From: Dicyema japonicum | Lineage: Eukaryota; Dicyemida; Rhombozoa; Dicyemidae | Direction: 5' to 3' | NCBI GenBank assembly: GCA_011109175.1 | Contig: RDEW01000025.1 | Location: 341,990 to 405,989, forward strand | Length of the DNA stretch: 64,000 nucleotides | In this document: positions 1-13,429 of the stretch, in pieces | Layout of the letters: every line of letters starts with the position of its first letter | Numbering within the stretch: the first letter of the stretch is position 1 | Notes under the pieces: generated by a model | Told to the model about the DNA's origin: nothing | Database searches by the model: none | What the model saw: the letters and a program-made list of their open reading frames with translations, nothing else | Position numbers and translations under genes: made by a program

Positions 1-3000
1 GCTTCCTTATTCCAAAACCTCAGGTTTCTGATGTCTCCCATGTCCCCAGTTCGCCTCTCCTTTCGTCTCAGACTATTTGACAGGAACATGAGGAATCTTA
101 AACTTCGAAGAGAGCTGATCACCTCATTACAAGAGGACAACCTCGGTCTCTCCTAGGGCTGAAGTGATTAATGTGGATAAGGAAGCAATCGTTATCTGAA
201 AGATGCTGCACGTGACACACAAATATGTTAGTTATAGCTAGCAAGCCAGCAAATATCACCACGGAGGACAACTTCGCAACATCTGTGGAAAGATTCCTTG
301 GATTTACGTACGATGCTTCCTGAAGCTCTTAGTGGTGATCTGAGATCGATAAAAATGGGCTCAAGATGAAGGATCTTGGTGATCTGAGAAGTCGACTTCA
401 AATAGAAGGATGGTGGAAGCGATTAGTGAACATGATTATCCAAGCGTGAGAGTTGCCCTCATGATCCAATATTTTGGAAAAGTCATTGGGTCACTTTGAG
501 TTCACTCTTCCGTGTTTTTACAAGTCGATTAATCCCGGACTCCCTTGCTTGGTCTTCCAATGTATCAATTGTAGAATGGTAGAGATTCTGCCTATAAAGG
601 AACTTCGACAAGGATCTCCCTCTTTACGACCGATCGAAATCAAAACTGTAGGGAAAGTCCTACTCTGATTGAGTTTGGTAGCAACGATTCTAAAACCCTG
701 ATCTCAGGAGGTCCAGCCCCTAGGTTTTTCTTGTTTCAAGGACCTGCGTTTCGAAGAGCCCGCATGAAATTGGGGGATCTTGGTCAAATCAATTGCATTC
801 GTAGCAAAATCTCACTAAAGTTTTAATTATCCTCCCCTCTCTAATTCAGTTGTGAGGGATGGTTTTTCTCCGCAGAAAACAAATCATGGGAGAAGACAGG
901 GAGTGGCTATTAAGCTAGCACTCAAATGAGTCCTGAGGAGAATTCGAACGGAGAGAAGGCGAAAGTTATAAAACCTAGTAGAGAAGTAATGGAGGAACAG
1001 ACACTGTCTTCCGTAAAGAACGAATTCTGACCATTTATGTCCAGCTACTGAGGTAATCATGAAAGGAAAAAGATCTTGTTGAGGAGTCCAAGTAAATATA
1101 TTACTGGAAATCACCGTTCTCTCATTAGAGGTGTTAACTTCCAACTTATCCTCTCTCCTTATCGGAGTCAATCGTTCCTTCTCTTCTCCCATTCAAGTCG
1201 GAAGTAGAGATGAACCAAAAGCTAAAAACTGTCTAATCCTTTCCACTCTTTCCTTCTATTCCTAAAGGGGTCATTAGATCCACCTAATTCAGGAGTCCTG
1301 GTTTCTGATGATCCTGAGTCCATTAATAAGGGGGAAGAAGGTTGATGAGATGAACAAATTAACTGTGCAAGAGCTATTCCATAGTGTACCAGAGCTACGT
1401 CATCAGTCAACAGCTAACCACTAAGCTAACTGGCTAGGGATCTGTGATGGTGACTATACCGTGCTGGCCCACTAATCTTTAAAGTCTTAGATGCGGTAGA
1501 AAGACATCTTGTTGAGCTACATCTTGAAGGTTTACCTAAGGTTTTAAGCAAAGTCTTAAAGTTAACCAAAAATGGTAGTGAAACTTATCTTACGGTCCCT
1601 GTGGTGCTGGAATGGCATTCATTGTTAAAGATGTTGTAATTTGAACACGTAAACTTCACTGGACTAATCATACGAGGTCCCTATTGTATGAGAACGTTCA
1701 CTCCCGGGAACTCTGCGAGGGGTAAGAGGCATTTACAAAATCTCCCTATATTGAAAAACCACGGAAACTACAAGAGGCAGTGTTTGCTTCCTCTCTATGG
1801 TGATCGCCAGGCAGAAAGTTACCTTGAGAGCAACGGTTCGAACTTCCTAATATAGTCAGGGACACTGATCTCTGTTTCAGAAAGTCAGGTGGAGACCATT
1901 GACTTTGTGCAGTCGACGCAAAATGTCCCATACAATGAGCAGACATAGAAAAGTCAAGGAATTTATCTCCGACATCGTTCACTTTTAATAAATGTAAACC
2001 ACGTGGTATAATTCACAACTGGTGAACCACGTGACACCAAATGGATAAGTTAAATTACTCTCTCCGAGACCCGTGGAGAATTATTTCCGGAAAGGGGGAT
2101 GGGGTATTAGAATTTCTAGATGGTGGGATCTCGAGAAAAGCATGGGATAAGGTGAAGATGCTACTAATTACCTGATGCCTGCGTTTTTAGAGGTAGAGAA
2201 GTGGGTCTACCCTCTTCCATTTTCATCGCACGGCACATCACTCCATTAATAGGCGGGATTGTTTTCACCAGACTCAATTGATGTGCGAATGGTGCAAGCG
2301 ACTTAATGGTAGCTCTGAAGGATTCTGGTAATATCCTTGAATACTGACTGGGGTTAAGTGGTCGAAAAGAGACATTGATGGATCACATTCAGCGCTCGTG
2401 AGATATTAGGTGAAGTCATCAGATTGAACCACGTGGGTATTCACTTAAAGTATTAAAATGTATTAAGAACATTCGAGAATGTATTTCCCTCGTTAACCAC
2501 GGAGTAGACTCAGAATTCAGCATCCAATACAAGAATCGATTTTTTGCTCATATGAGGCGTATTTATCAGCCTATTTTATGGGAGAATTGATCAACTATTG
2601 GGGGATTCAATTAATCCCCAAGAGATCGTCCCTTACCTAATTAGTGTCCCAATTGTGTCAATAATTTAACTTTACTAACTGCGAACTAAGTAGGTTCAGT
2701 CCCCAAGGTCCACTTAGCCAAATCATAAATGAGAAGCATCACAACTAATAGTTCAGTAGGTGGGGGAGGTCAAATGATGACCATGCACTGGGTACTTGCG
2801 TTGAACAAATTAGATACATAAACCACGTGGCATGGAAAGCCACTCCCAAACAACTTATTTAGCAAACTAAGCGAAAATCACTCAAAATTTATTAATGACC
2901 CCACAGCAAAAACGCTATCCTGAAGAACCACGTGTGGCTTTATTTTTAAAACCTACCGATCAAAATGAGACAATTGGCAATCAAAATGAGATGTTAACCC

Positions 3001-3171
3001 TTATTAACATTATCTTAACTCACATGGAAACAAATGATTATTTTATTTAAAAATTAATCCATGCTAACGAATGGGCATTATTAGTGAGCCGTTAACGATT
3101 AATGTGATTAATATTTTAATTAGTTGTGGTTTACTTTACTATGTAATGCTTGACCTTTTTAATTATTATTA
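1..3171. other. gene-free stretch
   Basis: I find no recognisable protein here. The open frames present are short, lack micro-intron-compatible continuation and match no family I know. On the minus strand near 1222-1410 there is a retroelement-like peptide (ELGGSNDPFRNRRKEW), which also occurs as a decayed piece near 15.4 kb. CACGTG occurs five times between 2000 and 2935, and two GATCAAAATGAGA-type motifs lie at about 2959 and 2979. Confidence 0.6.
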
Positions 3172-3259
3172 CAGTCGAACCCCGGGGTAAGGGCATCAAT
3201 GTGCCCCAAAAATTGAGGGTGCCCCAAGACGGGGGTTTTATTGGGGCGGGGTTCGACTG
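3172..3259. mobile_element. 88-bp pogo/Tigger-type MITE
   Basis: The element has perfect 12-bp terminal inverted repeats, CAGTCGAACCCC at the left end and GGGGTTCGACTG at the right. It is flanked on both sides by the dinucleotide TA, the target duplication expected for the Tc1/mariner-pogo superfamily. The interior is too short to code. The TIR resembles the right end of the decayed pogo-like element near 17797, which suggests a related mobilising transposase. Seen directly: TIRs and TA flanks. Inferred: family assignment. Confidence 0.8.
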
Positions 3260-3394
3260 TATTAACCCAGCATACAACGACAAATAAGTTAGGAATGAAT
3301 AATTAATTGAGTGTATCCAGTTTCCACTGGTACAGACCAGAGTCCTTCAATGTTACACAAGTCCATACAGAACCAGCATAAAAGGTTAAATACG

Positions 3395-3590
3395 TCCATT
3401 CCTTGCAGTTGTGGAAACCCCTCCAGTGGAGTAGGTGAGAGCAAATGATTCTTTTACGCGACAACCTGGCACTGGGCGCCAGCTGAGACAGAAGGATGAC
3501 GGAACTCTAGTAGGAAAGGAAAGAGGAGGAACAAACAAAACAAACAGAATTCTTCAACCAATTAACAACATAACACCACAACCTTTTTTA
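3395..3590 (+). repeat. dispersed repeat family R3, copy 1
   Basis: Contains CCCCTCCAGTGGAGTAGG, a CTGGCACTGGGCGCCAGCTG core and a purine-rich tail with AACAAAC, then CAACCAATTA and AACACCAC. Related copies lie at about 16655-16790, 43705-43860, 45205-45390, 38131-38158 (3' end only) and 47620-47675 (minus). It has no coding capacity. It may be a SINE or MITE body; the family is not one I recognise. Confidence 0.65.
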
Positions 3591-3653
3591 ATTAAAACAC
3601 AAAAAATAATTTTAAATTGTCAAATTTAATAAAACAGTTTTTTAATTAATTTA

Positions 3654-4430
<777 letters not shown>

Positions 4431-6670
4431 GTGATGATTCAATTTAAATATTTTATTATTTTATTTAATAATTTTATATTAATTAAATTAGTAAATAATT
4501 TAATTATAAAATCAAAAAACTCCACTTTGACCTAATTTATCATTAATTAGCAAATCTGTCGATAATTGAATTTATATTTGATTTATTGACTTTCTATCAT
4601 TTATTAATATTATTTCAGGGTTTATTTTTAATTTATTTTAGTTACTCTAAAAACATATAATTATATAGTTGCCATAGAAACGTATGACCTGGAATATTTA
4701 TGACAAATTTGCTTGATCTCGTATATTCTGATGTCTATCTGACATCTTGATAACTTATCTCAATCTATTTGATCAATATCCTTAGGCGGGTATTGAGTGT
4801 TTACCCCCTCATCGACTCTCCTTTAGTGAGGGCTTGTGTGGAGTCGAGGATGAAGAACGGGTTGTGGTGATTCTTTGATTTTTATTTCATTGTTGTGGTA
4901 TTTGCTTGAGCATTGTTGTTTTCACATGGTCGTCAAGGATTACTGTAATTAAGTAGATATTGTAATTTGAGTTTAAAATCACAATTAAGTTAATATTCTG
5001 ACTGATAATTATTTCGTCAGATAACCTCAAATTGAGTATTGATTTTATTTAAGTAGGAACTTAACTATGTGAGGCACTGGAAGAATAACGTCATAATTTT
5101 TGCAATAAAAATTTGTTAAAGAAACTGGAATCCTGGAATGGCAGAGACTTGGCAGGGGTGAGGGTGGGCTATAATATAGGGAGGCGATATTCTGGAGAAT
5201 ACGGTTTCTGGTAAGGTTCTCTCTTTCTAGAGGCGTCCAATGCTGACAACCGTTTTTGGGGCCATAAACTCCTATGATTTAACTGAAATATTGGGAGAAG
5301 CACTACATTGCATAAGATGACACGTGACTGGATCCTAGTCAAGTTCCACAAAGGGTAGTTAAAATAGTTGGAGGTGAATGACTTCGCCAGATACAAGCAA
5401 CTGTCATACAGCTCGCAGGATTTGACCTACATTCGTCCAAAATCCAGGTTATTCCTAATGTGGTGAATGACTTCACTTCTACCTAAGTTTGACGAAGGAT
5501 AGTAGGGGGTAACCTTCGGGTAGATGTAACCACAGTTAGATGCAAACAGACGTATTAGAAGAAGGAATGGAAAGCTCTCCCTATATAACCGAGTCTTCCT
5601 GTAGACCAACCGTGGAAGAAAGTCATGAAAAGAGATTAACAAAAATTTCCCCATAAACCAGCGTTTCTCAATTTTTATCGTAACAATCTGGTCCCACGTG
5701 ATTTTGAGAAAGCTTTTTGGTAAAACAATTTCCTGATCCGGACAGTATAGGAATTCTTAAAGGAATACACCATTCGAGACATCTTGAGTGTCTAAGAACG
5801 GTCAACTGCAGAAGAATTTCTGGGATAGGGGATGAAGAAAATATTCAATCGACCCCCATGCAGTCAAGTGTGCAAGAGAGTTATGAAAGGGGATAACAAA
5901 AATCTAAATATTTATCTCAGCTAATAACTGTGATTGGTGAACATTATCCCAAGTCCCTCAGAATGAGAGGGGTGTCAAGGTTCATCTTTGCTTTCACCAA
6001 CTTGTGGAACTAGCTCGTGATTGAGGAAATCACAGGAAAAGAAAGTACGATAGATTCAGATGGGAAGAGAGGAGATTAATGAGTCCTCTAAGAATGGAGG
6101 TGATTTCTAGTGATTCCCAAGATGTACTCTTCTAGCACTATCAGTACTTTTCCTTGAATGTATGGATGCAGAGGGACAGATAATTAGTTCGGTTACTATT
6201 ACCCTCTTTCTTGATGAACCCTGGGGTATCTAAGTGGCAACACAAATCAGGAACAATTATATCTTTTCCGCAAAGTCCGACGATTTCCCTGGATGTACGA
6301 GTGATAAGGCTCCCGTTCTCCTTACAAGTGCCTCAAAAGAGTTAGTCTAGCACCGAGGTGGAGAAGCACCTGATCAACTATAATATATTTGGTCTTCTAC
6401 AATCCCCAGTCTAGTGAGATCCCAAATTCGAATATTACTTCTGACTTCATTAACTATAACTATAAGCTGCACGTGGTTAAAGAACGAGTCCGATTCCCAA
6501 ACAAGATCTCAATTATGGTCAACCTCTCAGAGCTGAAAAAATAAATAATTTATTATAAAATAATATATAAATTAAAATAAAATAATTCAAATAATAATTA
6601 AAACGGTTTTGTGGTCGAACGCACATAGATTTAAAAAATAACTAAAAGAATTTATTTTTGAAAAGGAAAC
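4431..6670. other. gene-free, AT-rich spacer
   Basis: 4440-4720 is extremely AT-rich and presumably includes the AK2 upstream region. 4730-6540 has only short unsupported frames, such as minus 5169-5396 and 5427-5654, with no recognisable domain. 6540-6670 is AT-rich and leads into the TUBGCP5 start. Confidence 0.5.
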
Positions 6671-9600
6671 ATGAATCATGAAAGAATCATAAAGCTAATA
6701 GAATCGTTAGCAAAGACCTCGGTACTCAGCAAATTAATACCAAATAGATTGACAGAATTGACGTGGACAAATCAGTTAGTAGAATAAACCGGTCATTTCG
6801 CTTCGAAGTCAAGCCGGACACTAATGAAAACGTCGTCCATTCAAAAATAGAAGGGTCTTTGGATTATGTGACTTATAGATTTTACGAACGATTTATTATT
6901 TCCTGTCAAAACGACAAGGCTAAATACTTCAAGAAACTTATCGATTCCATACTAAATAGCGACCTGCCTAATCCCAACATCAACTTTGTGCGAAATGTAA
7001 TTTTATTTAATTTTTTTATTTTTAAATATTTTTTTAAATTTATCAAATTTTTAGAAATTACTGGAATATCGCATTTTTGACTTTTTATTTAATTTATCTT
7101 CTCGTCCCCTACAGTCAAATTTCAATAAATCCTGCCTTTTCTGTGAAAGTGTCGGTTTTCCGTGAATTCACGGTTTTTAGAAACCACGGATTTTGAAAGC
7201 TTAGAACTTGATTATTCTGATCTTTATGCGTCAGAAGACCTATCAGAGAAGGTAGGATTTGGTCTACTAATTAAGTGCTCTTCGGAGGACTCGGTTTTCT
7301 CTTATTCTGAATGTTACTACGTGGACGAGACCGAAGACAAGGGAGAAATGGTAGAAGAGGCCAAGCCGATCAATATGGAAGATTCTACGGAGCTGGTTGA
7401 TCGGAATCTGATTAATGTGAGGGACCATGACTTGAAAATAGACTACTCATGTTTTTCGCAGTACAAAATTTCTAATATTTTGAGGTTTTTTTCCCATCTA
7501 ATTTAGACTCGGATATTTGACTGGAAAAGGCCGCCAAAAGAAACTGACCAGTCAAGTAATTGTGGGTCTAAACCTTCTTTGGTAGGGTCACTGGTTTAAT
7601 ATAGGTCAATTCAAGGAATTGGAAACGAAGGGATCGACCATCTGCTAGAAAACTACGAGCTGACTCACATGTCCATGGTAATGATGGTTTGTTATGAAGT
7701 CAACCCTAAATACCGCTTTCTCTCTTATACGAACACGTGGAAAACAGGTTGGTGAGATAAGAACGTTTTGTGAGCAAAATGATGACGTCTTGGAATCGTG
7801 GTAAACTCAGTGTGTTCCCATATATTGGATTTGCTACAAGGCCTTGATTGTTTTATAAACAAATTTGAAAAGTTTGTGCGACTTGTTCCAGGTTGAAATG
7901 TTTTTTATTATTATTTAATTTTTTTGAAATTTTAAATTTTAATAAATATTTTTAAATTTAGGTGAGGAATTTTCCTTGCTTGGGTTGATCCTCTCTTTAC
8001 AGCCGTGGATCAGGCTGATTGGAGTTATCCATAATGTTGTGAGCACTATGGAGTCTTTTATTCATGACAATGTTGTGCAATCTCAGCAGAATGTAAAGAT
8101 TGTCGACTACCTAAGCAATCTAATGGAGAAATGCTTTTATTCCGATCAATACACAGAAAATATCATTTTGGAGCAATTTGACTGGCTCACCCGGGATCTT
8201 GTCCCACATAACTTGATTGTGGAGTAAATTATTAAAAAGTAGATTTCATCAGTATTCTCCACGTGGACAACTTCTGTTCGCAGCTACTTGAATCTGCTGG
8301 ATCTCGGTCTCTTCCATGTATACGACTGTGAGGCTATTCTTCAAAACATTCCAACTTGGTAAGTTATTTTTACAACCAATTTTATAGCGATGATTTAAAG
8401 GGGTGATCAATCTTACTGAATCTGAACTGGCCATTGATTTTTCCGAAAGTCAAAATCAAAAATATTGCATTCATTATTAAAATGACGTCATCCTTCAAAG
8501 ATCATTCAAAATTTTTCAGACGTAACGGTTTTGTGTCTTCTTATTGTAAGAGGAACTGTTGGGAGATCACGTGTTTTCAGTTTTGGCTAAGAAGTTAAAG
8601 TTGGTTAAAACCAAGCGAACGAAAATATACGAAGCCTTCAAATATGGGGATTACATAACAGACTGTGATATAGTCTTGCAGCAAACCATTTCGACACACT
8701 TTGAGGAGTATTTCTCAGCCACAGTTGAGGCTATTTTGGAAAGCGGAACAGAATGGTATGTCAGACTGTAAACCCTAATTAGGCTTGTCAGTGGGGAATT
8801 TATTGACAATCCTGTGGTTTCAGTGCGCCAGATTACTTCTGAGTGGATCAGTAACAAAAGATTAAAGTGTTCACAAGAAGGCATTCGAATTTTAAAATCT
8901 GAATTTAATTTTATTTATATTTTAAATAATTTAATAGTTTGAATGTATTATTAATTTTAGAAAAATTATTTATTTTTTGATTTTTGCTCCACAATTTCAC
9001 TTCTCGATGATATTTTTTCTACGGTTTATACCGGTTTTAATTTTAGATTGAGGATACAGAATATGCTGGAAAATTTGACAAAAAAGAAGTTTTAAATTTA
9101 ATTTTAATGAATTTAAATTTATTTAATTTCAAGTGATATTTTTATTTATTTTTAGCGGTCAAATTAATGGAGGGGAATTTTGTCCGTTTCTTGTTGATTG
9201 CATTAATTTAGTCGATGTGGACTATCCGGTTGTTATTGTGTTTTACTTTTTTTGTAGTTTTCAGGTCTTCTTTCACGTTTTATTACCAAAACTGACTTTG
9301 AGAAGCTCACCCAAGTTAGAAGTTTGATTTTCCGGATCATTCTGGCAAAGTATTTACTGGAACGAACTCATCTTTGCTGTTTGTCTTATTTTTGTGACCA
9401 TTCTGTAGACAGGGACCGAATGGGTGATAGAACATACTCTTTTTTTGACTTTTGTATCCTTCGGGGTCGACTCTTGTCCGTTATTTCCGCGATTTACCGC
9501 AATTTTGTCTTTTCTGTTTACCTGGAAGTAATTCCTGCCTTTATGGAAAGGATTGAATCTTCTCAAGACTGTGAAGAGGTCGTATCATTATGGAATGGTC

Positions 9601-9867
9601 TTATAAAGGATCTAATGTCCCTTTCTTTTTATGGTGAATCTGATGAGGGACCGAGGGAGGTCGTCGTGAGACTGACAGAACTGGCTGAGGAGTTGCATTG
9701 GGCTTATCAGAATGGGTGAGGTGATGGGTTATTGTAGTGGAGATGTTGAGTGGTTGGGAAATGATATTAGGGAACTTGGAGTTATAGTGGACAGATTTAG
9801 GGAGGAGGTTGTTGTGAGGGAGAATGGGAAATATGGGTGGATGATTGATTTGTTAGATGTTTTGTAA
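6671..9867 (+). CDS. TUBGCP5: gamma-tubulin complex component 5 (GCP5)
   Basis: Subunit of the gamma-tubulin ring complex that nucleates microtubules at centrosomes. The N-terminal exon begins MNHERIIKLIESLAKTS and joins through a 26-nt intron (about 6719-6744) to a segment with RSFRFEV and KIEGSLDYVTYRFYERFI, as in the conserved start of GCP5. An acidic linker follows (about 7190-7500). The grip1-like helices (SLQPWIRLIGVIHNVV, 7990-8227) come next, then SVRSYLNLLDLGLF (about 8270-8340) and VDVDYPV before the C-terminal gamma-tubulin-binding domain (9260-9720, containing SVISAIYRNFVFSVYLEVIP). A 22-nt intron (9716-9737) joins the last exon, ending LLDVL and stop at 9865. Most introns are 22-29 nt; four AT-rich ones are about 55-115 nt. 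Exon borders between 7690 and 9160 are only approximate. The match to GCP5 rather than GCP2/3/4/6 rests on the N-terminal domain. Confidence 0.88.
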
Positions 9868-11748
9868 ATATGTGGTGACTTTATCTGTAGACCCATCTTG
9901 AACGATTTGGGGGTAATTTTTATTATTAAGCATTCTCACCCTGCCATGGTAATGACAAATCTTGTGGAATTCGAGAAACTATTGACAAAGTCATCTTCCT
10001 CCACTTTCATAAGTTCTCGAAGTCTATCTAGAAAGTCTACCAATCTTTTGGAGGTACCCGTCGAGGAATATAATGAGGGTGATTATAGGTTGTCCACGGA
10101 ATATGGGAGCCTCAGAGACCGCAGAGTTTTTACGGTGATGTAAGATGAATAGTCTTTCTTCGGCTGAGCTGTAGATGAAACTGGTGGATCATATGTCACC
10201 GTTAAAGTACTTTAATGAGCTAGAAAATGGTTTGGGAAAGGTAACCAATATGAAATATGCCCCTACACGCTAAGTGCGGTTGCGCTAGTTCCGCTAATCT
10301 ACCGGCACGATCTCTGTCATGAATTTGCTTGTAAGAGAATATTGTAGAGAATGTGAGATGGGGTGAAAGATATAAACTTTGGTTATAAGGCTATCGATTA
10401 TTCTCTGTTACTAAGAATCTTCAGTTAGAATAACCTGAGTGGACTGATGATGCTTTGAGGTTTCCTATATTATATGTTCATTTATTCCATTATGACACGA
10501 TCTGTTAATGACGCTCAAAAATGTGAGGTTTTTTAAAAAGCAGTATATTCAGTCGTCTCATTTCCAGTTACAGTAACACACTTATTGATGTCACAATGGA
10601 AGCTTCAGCAATACTTCCTATATTCAAATTATGCGCTTATCATTAAAATAATCTAAAGTAGCTTCACGCTCGAGTGAATACTTAACAAACTCAATGAAGG
10701 TTGCTTAATAGAAAGTCTGCTTAAAGTATATTACTTAATCAATGCGATTGATTCATGAGAGTGACAGTATTCAAGAGTCACGTTTCCTTCATATTTTCTC
10801 TAAGACACATAAGATGCTAGCATGAAGAGCTCATAGCTGCATAACCCGCTTTTTTATGGCCTCGATCCCCTCCAGGAAATTAGACTTGGTATTGAGCATC
10901 AAACCGAAGTAACTAGGGAACATACTATAACATTAATATCAGTCCTGTGGTCCACCTGTTCAAGGAGACTCTCAGTGATTGGTCGGAGGATACAAAATAG
11001 ATCTGGCACATTGAATATCTTGTCGATTTCGCTTCCAAATTCTGTATATGGGGACTCGATTACTCGTAAAATCTCATAGAAAGGTGAGAGAAGTCTAGTT
11101 TGCTTCTTCACTGTCCTCAACCTTTTTATGTAGGGTTGTCGTCTAGTACTCTCCTCATCACTGGAGAGCGGAATACAAAGTGAGGGAGACGAATACTGGC
11201 GGACTCTATATAGTCTCTCATAAAAGAAACAGGTGAACCTTACTGTGGAAGTGATCTATGTAACACAAGTCTCTGCTAGAAAGCGCACAATAGCTGAGGT
11301 GGAGAGGGCTAATCAGTTAAAAGTAGTGTTAATCAATGTTACTTTTCAAATAGTTCATGACTAATGGTAATGAATGACGTCACAGATGTCATCTTCACGC
11401 TTATTAGTGTAGGTACTATTTTTATACTTGGTCAACCAGAATCACATAAATGGAGGGCAGTGACCTGGAAACGCGTGTAATACCTATGTAAGCAGAAAAT
11501 CTAATTGATCAATTCTGACCAACGTCATCAAAGATGTCAATGACTTATGTATCAAATGGTATTAAATAAGCGGGAAATATGCTATTTACGAGATAAATAA
11601 AAATAAATTTTAATAAGATATATAAATCGATCATAATTATCTAATCTGGTTTAAATAATTTAATAAACATAAAATTCAAAATAATTAAAAAAATAAAATA
11701 AAATATTTAAATTACAATCGTATTCTGGTGGGCAAAATTTTAATTTAA
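9868..11748. other. gene-free stretch
   Basis: The short frames at plus 9898-10143 and minus 10899-11120 are the longest, and neither shows a known domain or convincing splice continuation. 11580-11748 is highly AT-rich and is the likely promoter region of the following gene. Confidence 0.5.
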
Positions 11749-12529
11749 ATGTCCTTTTGGAAGTTTAGCAACAAAGATGAGTTATTCAAGAGCGTGGTCT
11801 CTTTCAGCAAGAAGATGGCGACAAAAATACACACCATATCCGATTCTGTAATCACTGAGAGCAAAGTTCTATTCCTACTTATAAAATCCACTAGTTGGTA
11901 CTCCATGAACTTATGGAAGATATCAAGGAGGATGCCATCGACTACTCTCAATTTCTTCCGTGGTATGAGACCCCTAATCTTACGGAAACGGAAATCGAGC
12001 AGTACAAAAAACTCGTTCTTAAGATTTCCACCGTATTTTTTTATATTTGACTTTTTAGAACGAATCAAACTTTTTTGTGGAGGTCCCTTCTTCGTTTACT
12101 CCTCCGGGGGAGAGGATCAGCGACCGAGCCATTGCCCTCCTTAAATTCGACGAAAACTTGCGAGAAATGCGCTATAAATTCGTTCCAAGCGAGTTTCGGG
12201 ATCATCTTTAATTTTAGAATCTCAGAACTCGAGTTTTGGCGGACATATTTCTACCACGTGTCTCTAGTTGAACAATGCATTGGAACACATGTGGAATCTA
12301 AGACTCTCGAGGTCGTGAAGGAGACACACGTGGTGATAGAGAAACCTTCAGTGGGGCATAGCGTACAGGGAAGTGATGGCACTGGGGACAGCTTCTCCGT
12401 GATAGGGACTGATTATGACATTCGTAGTGGTTTTATGGGAGGTGTTTAGAAGAGGTTGAGGAGGAAGAGGAGTATGAGGATATGGATGATGAAGTGAGGA
12501 AGCAGTTGGAGGAAGAGGGACTCCTGTGA
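11749..12529 (+). CDS. SYAP1: BSD-domain protein, SYAP1/BSDC1 type
   Basis: Five exons (11749-11865, 11895-12032, 12059-12192, 12218-12423, 12450-12529) with introns of 29, 26, 25 and 26 nt give 224 residues. The N-terminus (MSFWKFSNKDELFKSV) is an amphipathic helix. FLPW is followed by a helix and then by the BSD core, LREMRYKFVPSEI into EFWRTYFYHVSL, which carries the hallmark F-W and adjacent aromatics. The C-terminus is acidic (YEDMDDEVRKQLEEEGLL). SYAP1 is implicated in AKT/mTORC2 signalling and synaptic function; BSDC1 is less studied. FLPW upstream and the length favour SYAP1, while the acidic tail recalls BSDC1. The start is the only ATG giving an open first exon. The gene is intact. 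Confidence 0.78.
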
Positions 12530-12614
12530 TATTTTGGCTTTACGAGCACTTTTGAATTAATTTAGTCATATTAATTATTTTTTAATAATTTTTTTTTTAT
12601 TATTTTTTTAATAA

Positions 12615-13415
12615 ATCAATATCATCATTGCAACAAGAAGCAGTTCGACATCAGAAGCAGTGTCACTCGCACAAAAGAAAGTGGGTTGTATCCACGATTG
12701 GTTGATAGCTAACCGTCTCTCGGTATCGGCTCCAAAATCAACATGCACTCTATCACCTTCGACCGGCGGTCCAAAGAAGCTCCAGAAATCTTCATCGGAC
12801 ATACTCGGATACCTGTCACAAGAAACCCCTAAATCTTGGGAGTGACATACGACAGGCTGCTTAATTTACCTACCATGCCAAACAAGTCATCAGCAAAGGA
12901 CTACAGAAATTGAATGTCACACGGGCCCTCATCCAGAAGACCCCAGCGAATATGAATAAAGCAATCGGAACCACATACCGCCAGACAATCCGCCGGCCGT
13001 GGAATATGCCTCTGCTGAGTGGAGATTCTCGTTATGAGGCCACTGTCCAAAAATTAAACTTATTGCAAAGGAAAACAATACGTATGCTGGGACCACAATG
13101 TGGAACAAAAATACCTCCCCTGCTGACCGAATCTACAACTCGTAGATGTGGTTCCGAATTTCTCCGCATTTGCAAGGAAGATGGACACCCACTAAGTCTC
13201 TCACTGTTCCACGCAAAAGAAAATCGGTTGGCTAAGAAATATCCTTCCCCAATCGGCTTCCTCTGCAAGGATCAAAGAAGGCAATTTCGTTCGACAGTGG
13301 GAACAATGGAGAGGCTTAGAATGATACGTTTGGTTGCGGGAACTGGGATCACCTAACTAGTTGACATTACTTTGTCTTTCTTTCTCGGTGATCCCGGGGT
13401 TAATAAATAAATAAT
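12615..13415 (+). mobile_element. 5'-truncated non-LTR retrotransposon (RT thumb and C-terminus)
   Basis: The frame opens just after where the YADD box should be (INIIIATRSS) and continues through GCIHDWLIANRLSVSAPKST, the region following the catalytic palm in jockey-type RTs. It resumes in a second frame at 12910-13356 (TYRQTIR, then QRKTIRMLG and a C-terminal AGTGIT). The sequence ends with GATCCCGGGGTTAATAAA and TAAATAAATAAT, a short tandem 3' tail like those near 37600, 38850 and 20140. Frameshifts and 5' truncation mark it as a dead copy. Confidence 0.8.
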
Positions 13416-13429
13416 AAATTATTTTTAAA

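Noticed and set aside
10899-11120. Minus-strand 73-residue frame (PYTEFGSEIDKIFNVPD...) as a gene
   Set aside because: No domain, no neighbouring exon in frame, and no promoter-like context; length is within chance for this AT content.
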